A DNA stretch of 64,000 nt, taken from the NCBI GenBank assembly GCA_028284045.1, contig JANQSN010000006.1:1-64000 (forward strand), in the 5' to 3' direction. Positions 35,126-42,807 of this stretch are shown here, in pieces. Numbering within the stretch: position 1 is the stretch's first letter; each line of letters begins with the position of its first letter. The notes below the pieces were generated by a model. It worked only from the letters and a program-made list of their open reading frames with translations, was not told the DNA's origin and made no database searches. The DNA comes from Alphaproteobacteria bacterium (lineage in GTDB: Bacteria; Pseudomonadota; Alphaproteobacteria; DSM-16000; Inquilinaceae). A program made the position numbers and the translations under genes.

Positions 35126-36691
35126 ATGTCCTCGCTGCGCCGCAACGCCGGCACCCGCGCGATCAATATCTGGCCCGGTTTCGTCGACGCGCTCGCCGCC
35201 CTGTTGATGGTGGTGATCTTCGTCCTGTTGGTCTTCATGGTCGCGCAGTTCTACATGTCGAACCTGCTGTCCGGGCAGGAGCAGCAGGTGGCCCGGCTGC
35301 GCGCCGATGTGCAGGAGCTGGAGGCGCGGCTGATGCTGGAGGCCGACGTCAACGACGAGATGTCGGCGCGGTTCAACCAGCTTCAGGCCGATTACGGCCG
35401 CCTCGACGCCGAGCGCACGGCGCTGGAGGACGCGCTTTCGGCGAGCCGGCGCGACCACACCCGCCTGTCGGCCGGCCTGGCGGAGCTGGAGGCGGCGCTG
35501 GCGGCGCGCGAGTCCGACCTGACGCTGATGGAAGGCGATCTCAGCGAGGCGTCGCGGCGGATCGCCGCCGACAGCGCGACGATCGAGCAGCAGCGTTTCG
35601 AGTTGACCGCGCTGGGCGACGAGATCGAGAGCCTGCGCCTGCTGCGCGATACCCTGCAATTGCAGGTCGACCAGCTCAGCGCCGCCGCCGGCGCGGCGGA
35701 GGCGGAAGCCGCGCGCCTGGGCAGCGAACGCGACGATCTGCGCGCCCTGGTCGACCCGCTGCAGGCGGAGCGCGACGCGCTGGCCCGGTCGCTGGCGGCC
35801 GAGCAGGAAGACGATCTACAGGGCGAGATCGCCCGCGACGTGGCGCTGGCGCTGGCGCGGCGGCTGGAGATGGAGCGCCAGGATCTGGATGCTGCCTTGT
35901 CGCTGGCGGCGGGGCGCATCGAGGCATTGCAGGCCGATCTGGCGGCGGCGCGCGATGCGGCGGCGACGACGGCGCTGCAGCTCCGCATTGCCGGCCAGAC
36001 GGCGGAGCAGGAGATCGCCCGGCTGCAGGCCGATCTGGCGACGGGCCAGGAGCTGGCCGACCGCCAGGCGGCCCGGATCGCCGACCGGGAGGCGCAGGTG
36101 CTGGCCCTGCAGTCGGATGTCGACCGCCTGACCACGGCGCTGACGGCGAGCGAGGACGCAGTGGACGCCCGCGACCAGGAGATCGCCGGGCTGGAGGCGC
36201 GGCTGAACCAGGCGCTGTTGCGCCAGGTGGAGGAGCTGAGCCGCTACCGCTCCGACTTCTTCGGCCGGCTGCGCGCGGTGGTCGCCGGCCGCGAGGGCGT
36301 CGCCGTGGTCGGCGACCGCTTCGTCTTCCAGTCGGAGGTGCTGTTCCCCACCGGCTCGGCGCAGTTGCAACCGGCCGGGCGGGAGCGGCTGGCGGAGTTC
36401 GCCCAGACCCTGCTGGACCTGGCCCAGGAGGTGCCCGACGACATCGACTGGGTGCTGCGGGTCGACGGCCACACGGACCGGCGGCCGATCAACTCGCCCG
36501 AATTTCCGTCGAACTGGGAGCTGTCGACCGCGCGCGCGGTGCGCGTCGTGCGGTTCCTGGAGGACGAAGGCGTGCCGGCCGACCGTCTGGCCGCGGCTGG
36601 GTTCGCCGCATTCCAACCGATCGACGACGGCGACAGCGACGCCGCGCTGGCCCGCAACCGCCGGATCGAACTGAGGCTGGATCAGCGCTGA
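35126..36691 (+). CDS. MotB/OmpA-like protein with long coiled coil
   Basis: A 521-residue single-pass membrane protein. The N-terminal helix (about 13-45) is INIWPGFVDALAALLMVVIF, with Asp21 where MotB/ExbD/TolR carry the proton-binding aspartate. Residues about 50-375 form one very long coiled coil (many LEA/RLQAD heptads). The C-terminal domain (about 400-521) is OmpA-C: VLFPTGSAQLQPAGRERLAE, VDGHTDRRPI, NWELSTARAVRVVRFL and ARNRRIELRL, with peptidoglycan-binding Asp/Arg positions present. It should pair with the upstream MotA-like protein. No flagellar genes are nearby, so the driven machine is unknown. Confidence 0.9.
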   Translation: MSSLRRNAGTRAINIWPGFVDALAALLMVVIFVLLVFMVAQFYMSNLLSGQEQQVARLRADVQELEARLMLEADVNDEMSARFNQLQADYGRLDAERTALEDALSASRRDHTRLSAGLAELEAALAARESDLTLMEGDLSEASRRIAADSATIEQQRFELTALGDEIESLRLLRDTLQLQVDQLSAAAGAAEAEAARLGSERDDLRALVDPLQAERDALARSLAAEQEDDLQGEIARDVALALARRLEMERQDLDAALSLAAGRIEALQADLAAARDAAATTALQLRIAGQTAEQEIARLQADLATGQELADRQAARIADREAQVLALQSDVDRLTTALTASEDAVDARDQEIAGLEARLNQALLRQVEELSRYRSDFFGRLRAVVAGREGVAVVGDRFVFQSEVLFPTGSAQLQPAGRERLAEFAQTLLDLAQEVPDDIDWVLRVDGHTDRRPINSPEFPSNWELSTARAVRVVRFLEDEGVPADRLAAAGFAAFQPIDDGDSDAALARNRRIELRLDQR

Positions 36692-36710
36692 GCGGCGCGC
36701 CGCTCGGGAC

Positions 36711-38675
36711 TCAAGCGCCCGACGCGACCTCCCGGGCGGTCGGGTCGACGGGGCCGCCGCCGCCCGGCGGTCGGTCGTCGGCTGCGCTGAACTGCAGGGC
36801 GGCGAGGCGGGCATAGAGGCCGCCTTGGCGGATCAGCTCGCCATGGCTGCCGCTGGCGACCAGACGGCCCTGGTCGAGCACGGCGATGCGGTCGGCGTGC
36901 TGCACCGTCGCCAGGCGGTGGGCGATCACCAGGGTCGTGCGCTGGCGCATCAGCCGCTCGATGGCCTCCTGCACCACCCGTTCCGATTCCGCATCCAGCG
37001 CGCTGGTCGCCTCGTCCAGCAACAGGATCGCCGGGTCGCGCAGGATGGCGCGGGCGATCGCGATGCGTTGGCGCTGGCCGCCGCTCAACAGCACCCCGCG
37101 TTCGCCGAGATGGGTGTCGAAGCCTTGGGGCAGCCCATCGATGAAGCTGTCGGCATTGGCCGCGGCGGCGGCGGCGCGCACCTCGCGGTCGCTGGCCTCC
37201 GGCCGGCCGTAGCGGATGTTGTCGGCGGCGCTGGCGGCGAAGATCACCGGGTCCTGCGGCACCATGGCGATGCGCGCGCGCACGGCCTGCGGGTCGGCCG
37301 CCCGCACATCCACGCCGTCGACCCGGACGACGCCTGCCTGCGGGTCGTAGAAGCGCAGGAGAAGCTGGAAGACGGTGGTCTTACCGCTGCCCGACGGGCC
37401 GACCAGCGCCACCGACTCTCCCGGCGACACGGCCAGCGAGACGGCGTCCAGCGCGTTGTCGTCGGGGCGTGTCGGGTAGCGGAAGGTGACGCCGTCCAGG
37501 GCAACCGCGCCGATCGGCGGCGCCGGCAGGGCCAGCGGGGCGGCTGGCGCGCGGATCTCCGCCTCCGTCGCCAGCAGGTCGAACAGCCGCTCCGTCGCGC
37601 CAGCGGCGCGCTGCAGGTCGCCCGCGACCTCCGACAGGGCGCCGATGCTGCCGGCCACCACCACGGCATAGAAGACGAAGGCCGACAGCTCGCCGCCGGA
37701 GATCCGCCCGGCCAGCACGTCGTGCCCGCCGATCCACAGGATCACGCCGACCGCCCCGAAGGCGATCAGGATCACCACGGCGGTCAGGAAGGCGCGCGCC
37801 GCCGCGCGCACCAGGGCGATCCGAAAGGCGTCCTCGACCCGGCCGGTGAAGCGGTCGATCTCGCCGTCCTCACGCCCGAAGGCTTGGACCGTGCGGATGG
37901 CGAACAGCGTCTCGTCGATCGACCCGGCGACCTCCGCCACCCGGTCCTGGGCGGCGCGGCTAAGGCGGCGGACGCGCCGGCCGAGGATGATGATCGGCAG
38001 GATCACCAGCGGCACGACCAGCGCCACCAGGCCGGTCAGCTTCGGCGAGGTGATCAGCAGCATCACCGTGCCGCCGGTGAACAAGAGCGCGTTGCGCAGG
38101 AAGATCGAGGCGGTGGCGCCCACCACCACCTGCAGGATGGTGGCGTCGGCGGTCAGCCGGGAGACCAGCTCCGACGGGCTGTTGGTCTCGTAGAAGGCGG
38201 GGCTGAGGCGCACCGCGTGCCGGTAGACGTCGCGCCGCAGGTCGGCGATCACCCGCTCGCCGATCCAGCTCACCAGATAGAAGCGCGCGTAGGACGACGC
38301 CGCCATCAGCGCGATGACGGCCAGCAGGATCAACAGCGCGCCGTCCAGCAGCTTGCCGTCGGCGGCGCCGAAGCCGTGATCGACCAGGTCCTTCAGGCCC
38401 CAGCCCATGCCGAGCACGGCGGAGGCGGAAACCGTCAGCGCCGCCAGCGCCCCGGCGACGGGCCAGCCATAGGGCCGCACATAGGGCAGCAGCCGCGCCA
38501 GGATGTTGATCGGGACGCGCCGGTCGGGGGCTGCGGTGCCGTCCGGGGACGCCGCCCCGCCGGGGGAGGGGACTCCGCCGGTCAGCGGCTCGCCCCGGCG
38601 GTGTCGGCCGGAACCATCGAAGCCGCGTGCGGTCAAGGCCGCCCGGTCGGTCTCCGCCGTGGTCGGTCCGCGCAT
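36711..38675 (-). CDS. ABC exporter, fused membrane and ATPase (multidrug/lipid type)
   Basis: A 654-residue half-transporter that works as a homodimer. After about 50 disordered N-terminal residues it has six transmembrane helices (about 60-350) with the DLRRDVYRHAVRLSPAFYE coupling segment. The ATPase domain follows: Walker A VGPSGSGKTTVFQ, Q-loop VPQDPVIFAAS, signature LLSGGQRQRIAIARA, Walker B ILLLDEATSALDAES and switch VIAHRL. The family includes MsbA/LmrA-like exporters and heme/lipid exporters, and the substrate is undetermined. I chose the ATG at 38675 (AAGG a few bases upstream); the open frame upstream runs into the divergent ssrA promoter region. Confidence 0.92.
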   Translation of the reverse strand: MRGPTTAETDRAALTARGFDGSGRHRRGEPLTGGVPSPGGAASPDGTAAPDRRVPINILARLLPYVRPYGWPVAGALAALTVSASAVLGMGWGLKDLVDHGFGAADGKLLDGALLILLAVIALMAASSYARFYLVSWIGERVIADLRRDVYRHAVRLSPAFYETNSPSELVSRLTADATILQVVVGATASIFLRNALLFTGGTVMLLITSPKLTGLVALVVPLVILPIIILGRRVRRLSRAAQDRVAEVAGSIDETLFAIRTVQAFGREDGEIDRFTGRVEDAFRIALVRAAARAFLTAVVILIAFGAVGVILWIGGHDVLAGRISGGELSAFVFYAVVVAGSIGALSEVAGDLQRAAGATERLFDLLATEAEIRAPAAPLALPAPPIGAVALDGVTFRYPTRPDDNALDAVSLAVSPGESVALVGPSGSGKTTVFQLLLRFYDPQAGVVRVDGVDVRAADPQAVRARIAMVPQDPVIFAASAADNIRYGRPEASDREVRAAAAAANADSFIDGLPQGFDTHLGERGVLLSGGQRQRIAIARAILRDPAILLLDEATSALDAESERVVQEAIERLMRQRTTLVIAHRLATVQHADRIAVLDQGRLVASGSHGELIRQGGLYARLAALQFSAADDRPPGGGGPVDPTAREVASGA

Positions 38676-38807
38676 CACCTTAGGGTCATCTCCCCGCCGT
38701 TCGCTTCCCAAATCTGCCGGCCCGACCGGCGGCGAACGGACCTCGCGTCCCGTATAGACAAGCCGGCGGACGGGGCCAAGGCCGTTTCCATCGGACCGCC
38801 GGTCCCC

Positions 38808-38813
38808 TATATT
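38808..38813 (+). promoter_or_regulatory. probable -10 box of ssrA
   Basis: TATATT at 38808-38813 stands out in very GC-rich DNA, just upstream of the tmRNA acceptor segment. The -35 element is not clear. Confidence 0.4.
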
Positions 38814-38819
38814 GGAAGG

Positions 38820-39145
38820 CGTCGGGCAACCGACTATGGCGATAAACGTTCTGCGGCATAAGCGTAGCGGACCCGGGGGCAGTACCCGGCGCCTCCACCA
38901 ACCCCTCCCCAGCCGGCCGATGGCCGCTGGCGGGGCCGACGGGGGCGAAACAGGCTCGACGCGCGTGGTAAAGGCAGGATCTTCGCCCGGCATGGTTCCA
39001 CCGTCATCGGGCCATTGCATAGTTGCGAACGACAACTACGCTGAGACCCGCGCGGTCGCGTAAGCGGCTAAGCAGTCTCTCTAGAATTCCTGGGGGTTAG
39101 CCCCTCCAGGTGGGGTCCGGGGCACCCAGCAACAGAACGCCCCAT
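38820..39145 (+). ncRNA. ssrA: tmRNA, circularly permuted two-piece type
   Basis: The acceptor piece lies first. It ends CGCCTCCACCA at 38890-38900 and is preceded by a 5-bp T-stem (CCGGG / CCCGG) closing a 7-nt loop GGCAGTA. After a removed spacer (about 38901-38940) the coding piece starts GGGGGCGAAACAGGCTCGAC at 38941. Its first seven bases pair with CGCCTCC of the acceptor piece (one G-U), rebuilding the tRNA-like acceptor stem. The tag frame 39025-39063 reads ANDNYAETRAVA then TAA. Pseudoknot sequence continues to about 39140. Such permuted tmRNAs are the rule in alphaproteobacteria. The 5' and 3' ends are approximate. The sspB gene follows on the same strand. Confidence 0.93.
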
Positions 39146-39194
39146 TTTCCTTGGCCTGCTGTGTGCTCTTCGCCGCGCCGCGCGTGCCTGAGGG

Positions 39195-39216
39195 CCGCTC
39201 ACGCGTTTGTGAGCGG
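39195..39216 (+). other. hairpin between ssrA and sspB
   Basis: CCGCTCAC (39195-39202), loop GCGTTT, GTGAGCGG (39209-39216): a perfect 8-bp stem in the gap after tmRNA. No T-run follows, so it may be an RNA processing or structure element rather than a terminator. Confidence 0.45.
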
Positions 39217-39294
39217 TGGTGTCCGGGGCTTTTGCCCGGGCCGTGTGGCGTTGCGGGGTTCCCAAGCCCCGGGGGGGCCGCTAGTCTCCGCCCC

Positions 39295-39831
39295 ATGCCG
39301 GAAGAGGAACTCCGCTACGACAGAATGGTCGAACGCGCGTTGCGCGGGGTCGTGCACGACGCCTTGAACCTGGTGGCGTCCCGCGGCCTTCCGGGCGACC
39401 ACCATTTCTACATCACCTTCGCGACGACCTTCCCGGGCGTTGAAATTCCGCGGTTCCTGCTCGACCGCTATCCCCGGGAAATGACCATCGTGCTGCAATA
39501 TCAGTTCTTCGGGCTCGACGTGTCGCGCGAGGAATTCGCCGTGACGCTGAGTTTTGGGGGCAAGCACGAGCGGCTGCGCATCCCGCTGGCGGCGGTGACG
39601 ACGTTTGCCGACCCGTCGGTCAACTTCGCGCTGCAGTTCCAGACGGTGGAGGATGCCGGCGACGACCTGCTGGACGAAACCGACCTGGCGGCCTTTCCCA
39701 CCCCGGAAGCCGATGCCGACAACGATCCCGACGGCCCGCCGCCGCCGGCCGATCCGGCAGGTCCCACCACCGGCGGTGCCGGCGGTGCCGGCGACAAGGT
39801 CGTAACCCTGGATAACTTCCGCAAGAAGTAG
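39295..39831 (+). CDS. sspB: SspB-alpha, ClpXP adaptor for ssrA-tagged proteins
   Basis: A 178-residue protein. The fold domain (about 1-125) includes RMVERALRGVVHDALNLVAS, GDHHFYITFATTFPGVEIP, FGLDVSREEFAVTLSFGG and VNFALQF, matching alphaproteobacterial SspB. A flexible acidic/Pro linker follows, and the extreme C-terminus KVVTLDNFRKK is the short motif that docks on ClpX in SspB proteins. It delivers tmRNA-tagged proteins to ClpXP. Its position directly after ssrA puts the tag and its adaptor side by side. I chose the ATG at 39295; the frame is open further upstream but crosses tmRNA sequence. Confidence 0.92.
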   Translation: MPEEELRYDRMVERALRGVVHDALNLVASRGLPGDHHFYITFATTFPGVEIPRFLLDRYPREMTIVLQYQFFGLDVSREEFAVTLSFGGKHERLRIPLAAVTTFADPSVNFALQFQTVEDAGDDLLDETDLAAFPTPEADADNDPDGPPPPADPAGPTTGGAGGAGDKVVTLDNFRKK

Positions 39832-39837
39832 GGCGCG

Positions 39838-40542
39838 TCAGCCGGCGCGCTGGCGCAACCGGGCGGCCATGCGGAACGGTGCCTCCGCCAGCTCGCCGAG
39901 GCGGCCGACCCGCGACACGAGCTTGCCGGAGCGCAGGATGCCGTCGATCCGCCGGTCGAGGAAGCCGGCGGTGTTGGCGTGGTCGTCGCTGTTGTCGTTG
40001 AGCCAGTAGAGGGTCGTCGCCGCCACAGCGGCGGCCAGCGAGAAGCGCTTGGTGTAGTAGCTGAAATCCGCGGACCGATCGCCGGCGGCATGCCAGATGC
40101 GATCGACCGTCCGGGCGAGGAGCCGAGCGGACAGGGCCGCATTTTGCGGCAGCGCCAACAGCGCGGCGGCGCGCCGCACGGCATCGCGATAGGGGTCGAG
40201 CACCTCCAGGCGCAGCAGCACCACGCGGGCCACCCGCTCGCGCAGCTTCAGCTCGCCGGCGGCCGCCGCCTCCGCCGCCCAGGCTTCCAGCATCTGCCGG
40301 TCCGCCCAATCGGCGAAGGCGGCCAGCGCGTCCTGCGGCAGGTCCGCCAACAGGCCGTCGGCATGGGTCCGGTCGATGTCGACGGCTTCCGCAGCGGCAT
40401 GCAGGGTGCGTCGGCTCCACCCGTCGAAGGGCACGTTGGGCAGCATCTCCGCGACCAGCCGATCGAGCATGCGCCGGCGCGTCCGGTCGCCGACATCGTC
40501 GTCGTCGGCCTCTGCCAAGGTGTCGTCGGGATCGTCGATCAT
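39838..40542 (-). CDS. COQ9 family protein
   Basis: A 234-residue TetR-like helical protein. The N-terminal half resembles a TetR-type HTH (RMLDRLVAEMLPNVPFDGWS). The C-terminal COQ9 domain contains ADRQMLEAWAAE, DRIWHAAGDRSADFSYYTKR and TTLYWLNDNSDD, the characteristic W-x(4)-D-x-S-x-D-x-[NS]-[WYF]-Y-[TS]-[KR]-R block. COQ9 binds isoprenoid lipids and supports COQ7 in ubiquinone synthesis. It overlaps def by 4 bp (ATGA), with def upstream. Confidence 0.92.
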   Translation of the reverse strand: MIDDPDDTLAEADDDDVGDRTRRRMLDRLVAEMLPNVPFDGWSRRTLHAAAEAVDIDRTHADGLLADLPQDALAAFADWADRQMLEAWAAEAAAAGELKLRERVARVVLLRLEVLDPYRDAVRRAAALLALPQNAALSARLLARTVDRIWHAAGDRSADFSYYTKRFSLAAAVAATTLYWLNDNSDDHANTAGFLDRRIDGILRSGKLVSRVGRLGELAEAPFRMAARLRQRAG

Positions 40543-41132
40543 TGCGGGTTGTCCTCTTGGGCGGGCCGGGCCGAGCCGGTCTCCGGCGCGCTGCGGTCGC
40601 GGGCGAGCGCCGGCAGGTGGTGAGCTTCCTCGTCGACGCCGAGCAGGGTGAGGTCGGGCATGCGGTCGAGGAACAGCACGCCGTCCAGATGGTCGATCTC
40701 ATGTTGGAGAACGCGCGCCGGGAACCCCTCTGCCTCGCCGTCCACGGTGCGGCCGTCCAGTGTCACCCCGCCGTAGCGGATGCGGGCATGGCGCGGCACC
40801 ACGCCGCGCCAGCCGGGGATCGACAGGCACCCCTCCAGCCCCAGCAAGACCTCGTCGCCGATCGCCGCCAGCCAGGGATTGATCAGCACGGTGGCCGGCG
40901 GCTCGCTCTCGGCGTCCGCGGCGGGCGCGCTCGCCGCCGGGGCGCGCAACGCGATCACCCGCAGGTCCCGGTAGACCTGCGGGGCGGCGAGCCCGACCCC
41001 GCCGGCGTCCAGCATGGTCTCCACCATGTCCCCGGCGAGCCGGGCGATCGCCGGATCCGTCGGCTCGGCCACGGCGCGCGCCGCCCGGCGCAGCACCGGA
41101 TGGCCCATCCGGGCGATCTTCAGGAGGGTCAT
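40539..41132 (-). CDS. def: peptide deformylase
   Basis: A 197-residue metalloprotease-like enzyme that removes the N-terminal formyl group. All three motifs are intact: I GVGLAAPQ, II EGCLSIPGW (metal Cys) and III VLQHEIDHLDGVLF (metal His pair and catalytic Glu). I chose the ATG at 41132 (MTLLKIARMGHPVLRR), with CAGGAGGG-like spacing in the opposite strand context supporting it. It is followed by coq9 with a 4-bp overlap. The C-terminal 30 residues are an additional low-complexity tail. Not next to fmt, unlike many genomes, so it may be a second copy. Confidence 0.93.
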   Translation of the reverse strand: MTLLKIARMGHPVLRRAARAVAEPTDPAIARLAGDMVETMLDAGGVGLAAPQVYRDLRVIALRAPAASAPAADAESEPPATVLINPWLAAIGDEVLLGLEGCLSIPGWRGVVPRHARIRYGGVTLDGRTVDGEAEGFPARVLQHEIDHLDGVLFLDRMPDLTLLGVDEEAHHLPALARDRSAPETGSARPAQEDNPQ

Positions 41133-41217
41133 GGTTGGTGCGTCATCATGGCTGTTCGGTTGAGGCGGCAAGTCCCAAAAAAACACCCATTCGGACCGTC
41201 CTTTGCCGTCCAAAGAT

Positions 41218-41417
41218 CGTCATGGCCGGGCTTGACCCGGCCATCCGCGGCTCTCCGTTGGCGCTGTCGCACGGTCGTTCCGAGCGACGGTACCGCTGGC
41301 AGCCCGTGGATGCCCGCATCGAGTGCGGGCATGACGCTTGGGGCTGCGGATTCTGCCACTCTTCTAGGCCAGTTTCACTCAACCGGACAGCCGTGGGTTG
41401 AGCCTGGCCATGACGGA
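41218..41417. repeat. palindromic REP-like intergenic element
   Basis: GGCCGGG-CTTGA-CCCGGCC (about 41224-41244) and TGCCCGC-ATCGAGT-GCGGGCA (about 41311-41331) form two hairpins flanked by inverted GTCATGGC/GCATGAC-type ends. A third related arm, GGTTGAGCCTGGCCATGACG, lies at about 41397-41416. This is the composition of repeat families very common between genes in alphaproteobacteria. It fills most of the 354-bp gap between def and ridA. Confidence 0.75.
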
Positions 41418-41486
41418 CTAGTGCGGCGCCTGCTGGCGACTGACTGTAGGTCCGCCCTTGGGACTTGCCAAGCCGCGGCCGGCCGG

Positions 41487-41879
41487 TCAGGCCGCCGGGC
41501 GGTGCGCCGTCGCCTCGATCTCGATCAGCATGCGCGGGTCGACCAGGTCGCAGACCACCGTGGTGTTGGCGGGCCGGGCTGCCGCCGAGTGCCGGCCGAT
41601 GGTGTCGACCACCTGCTCGAAAACGGTGCGGTCGACGACAAAGACGCGCAGGCGCACGAGGTCGGCGAGCCCGCATCCGGCTTCCGCCAGCGCCGCCTGG
41701 ATGTTGGCGAAGCACTGCTCCGTCTGGGCCACCGGGTCGGCGGAGATCGTGCCGACCTGGTAGTCGAAGCCGGTGGTGCCCGACACGAACACCCAGTCGC
41801 CGTCGACCACGGCGCGGGAATAGCCCGCCTTCTCTTCGAAGACGGACCCGGAGGAGATGCGTCGTCGCGCGTCGACCAT
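41487..41879 (-). CDS. RidA family protein
   Basis: A 130-residue YjgF/YER057c/UK114 protein. It has SRAVVDGDWVFVSGTTGFDY, QTEQCFANIQAALAEAGCGL, LVRLRVFVVDRTVFEQVVD and the C-terminal ARPANTTVVCDLVDPRMLIE followed by IEATAHR. RidA proteins hydrolyse reactive enamine/imine intermediates. The Arg usually needed for deaminase activity aligns to the PRMLIEIEA segment. It may instead belong to a Rid subfamily without that activity. Monocistronic, adjacent to the DUF1624 gene with 27 bp between. Confidence 0.9.
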   Translation of the reverse strand: MVDARRRISSGSVFEEKAGYSRAVVDGDWVFVSGTTGFDYQVGTISADPVAQTEQCFANIQAALAEAGCGLADLVRLRVFVVDRTVFEQVVDTIGRHSAAARPANTTVVCDLVDPRMLIEIEATAHRPAA

Positions 41880-41906
41880 TGCGGTGATCCTGTATGAGTG
41901 TGCCAG

Positions 41907-42716
41907 CTACCCGACGATATTCATGATGTTCGGGCGCATCAGGCCGGTCAGGTGGTGGACGGCGAACAGCGACCCCAGCAGCACCGGTTGGTGGACCAGA
42001 TAGATCGCCAGGGAATGCCGGCCCATCCAGGCGACCGCCGGCACGCCGGCCGGGCGCAACCCATCTGAGCCGTCGCGGTGGCGGGTGGCCAGCCAGCGGC
42101 CCAGCAGCAGGCCGAAGAACATCGCGCCGGCATAGGGCATCAGCGGCACGAAGTCGTTGGACAGCGGCGTCCGGTCGGCGAGGCCGAGCCAGATCAGCGC
42201 CGGCCGGTCGAACATGTCCGGCCAGTCGAGCTGCGGCGCGGCCACGAACGCCGCACCGGCCAGCGCCAGGACCCAGCCCGGCAGGCGGCGCACGGCGAGG
42301 CCGATCAGGCTGGCCACGGCGATGCAATGCAGCACGCCGAAGAAGATGTAGCTGTCCGGGAACGCCACCAGGGTCGCCGCCGTGATCGCCGCCGCCGCCA
42401 GCGCGATCCAGCCGGTGCGCCTGAGATACCGCGCGATCGGCCGGTGCGCCGCGCCGGCCAGCGCGCACCCCGCCCCGACCCAGGTCATGAACAGCGTGGT
42501 GATGATCTGCGGCTGGACCCACCAGAAGAACGAGCCCAACAAGTCGACGGTCAGCACGCCGAAGAAGGTCAGATCCCAGACCACATGATAGGCGACCATC
42601 CAGACGATGGTCAGGCCGCGCGCCACGTCCAGCGCCGTCAGGCGGCCGGCCGGCGCAGATCCGGCGGGACGGGTGTCGGCCCCGCCATCGCCACGCTTGA
42701 TTGCCGACCGGTCCAT
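41907..42716 (-). CDS. DUF1624 membrane protein (heparan-alpha-glucosaminide acetyltransferase-like)
   Basis: A 269-residue multi-pass membrane protein. It opens after 25 soluble residues with RLTALDVARGLTIVWMVAYH, the R-x(2)-x-LD-x-x-RG-x-x-[IV]-x-x-M start of DUF1624/acyltransferase-3-like families. It has about seven to eight transmembrane helices and ends WMGRHSLAIYLVHQPVLLGS, the conserved G-x-[HN]-S-[LM]-x-[IL]-Y-[LM]-[IV]-H-Q-P motif. It presumably transfers an acyl group to an envelope substrate; which one is unknown. It stands 91 bp from the divergent HAD gene. Confidence 0.85.
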   Translation of the reverse strand: MDRSAIKRGDGGADTRPAGSAPAGRLTALDVARGLTIVWMVAYHVVWDLTFFGVLTVDLLGSFFWWVQPQIITTLFMTWVGAGCALAGAAHRPIARYLRRTGWIALAAAAITAATLVAFPDSYIFFGVLHCIAVASLIGLAVRRLPGWVLALAGAAFVAAPQLDWPDMFDRPALIWLGLADRTPLSNDFVPLMPYAGAMFFGLLLGRWLATRHRDGSDGLRPAGVPAVAWMGRHSLAIYLVHQPVLLGSLFAVHHLTGLMRPNIMNIVG

Positions 42717-42807
42717 TGGCCATTGTCCGAGGTCTAGCGGACGAGGGCAGCGCGCGCCCCGCGCCGCCCGATCCGGACATTCCTATCAGGACAGTCCCAA
42801 ACAGGAC

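Noticed and set aside
33861..36691. A Zorya defence system (ZorA/ZorB-like pair)
   Set aside because: The MotA/MotB-like pair is similar in outline, but no ZorC/ZorD/ZorE gene is nearby and the surroundings are housekeeping genes (efp, suhB).
40539..41213. Longer deformylase starting at 41213
   Set aside because: The extra 27 residues are unlike deformylases; the family starts at the ATG at 41132.
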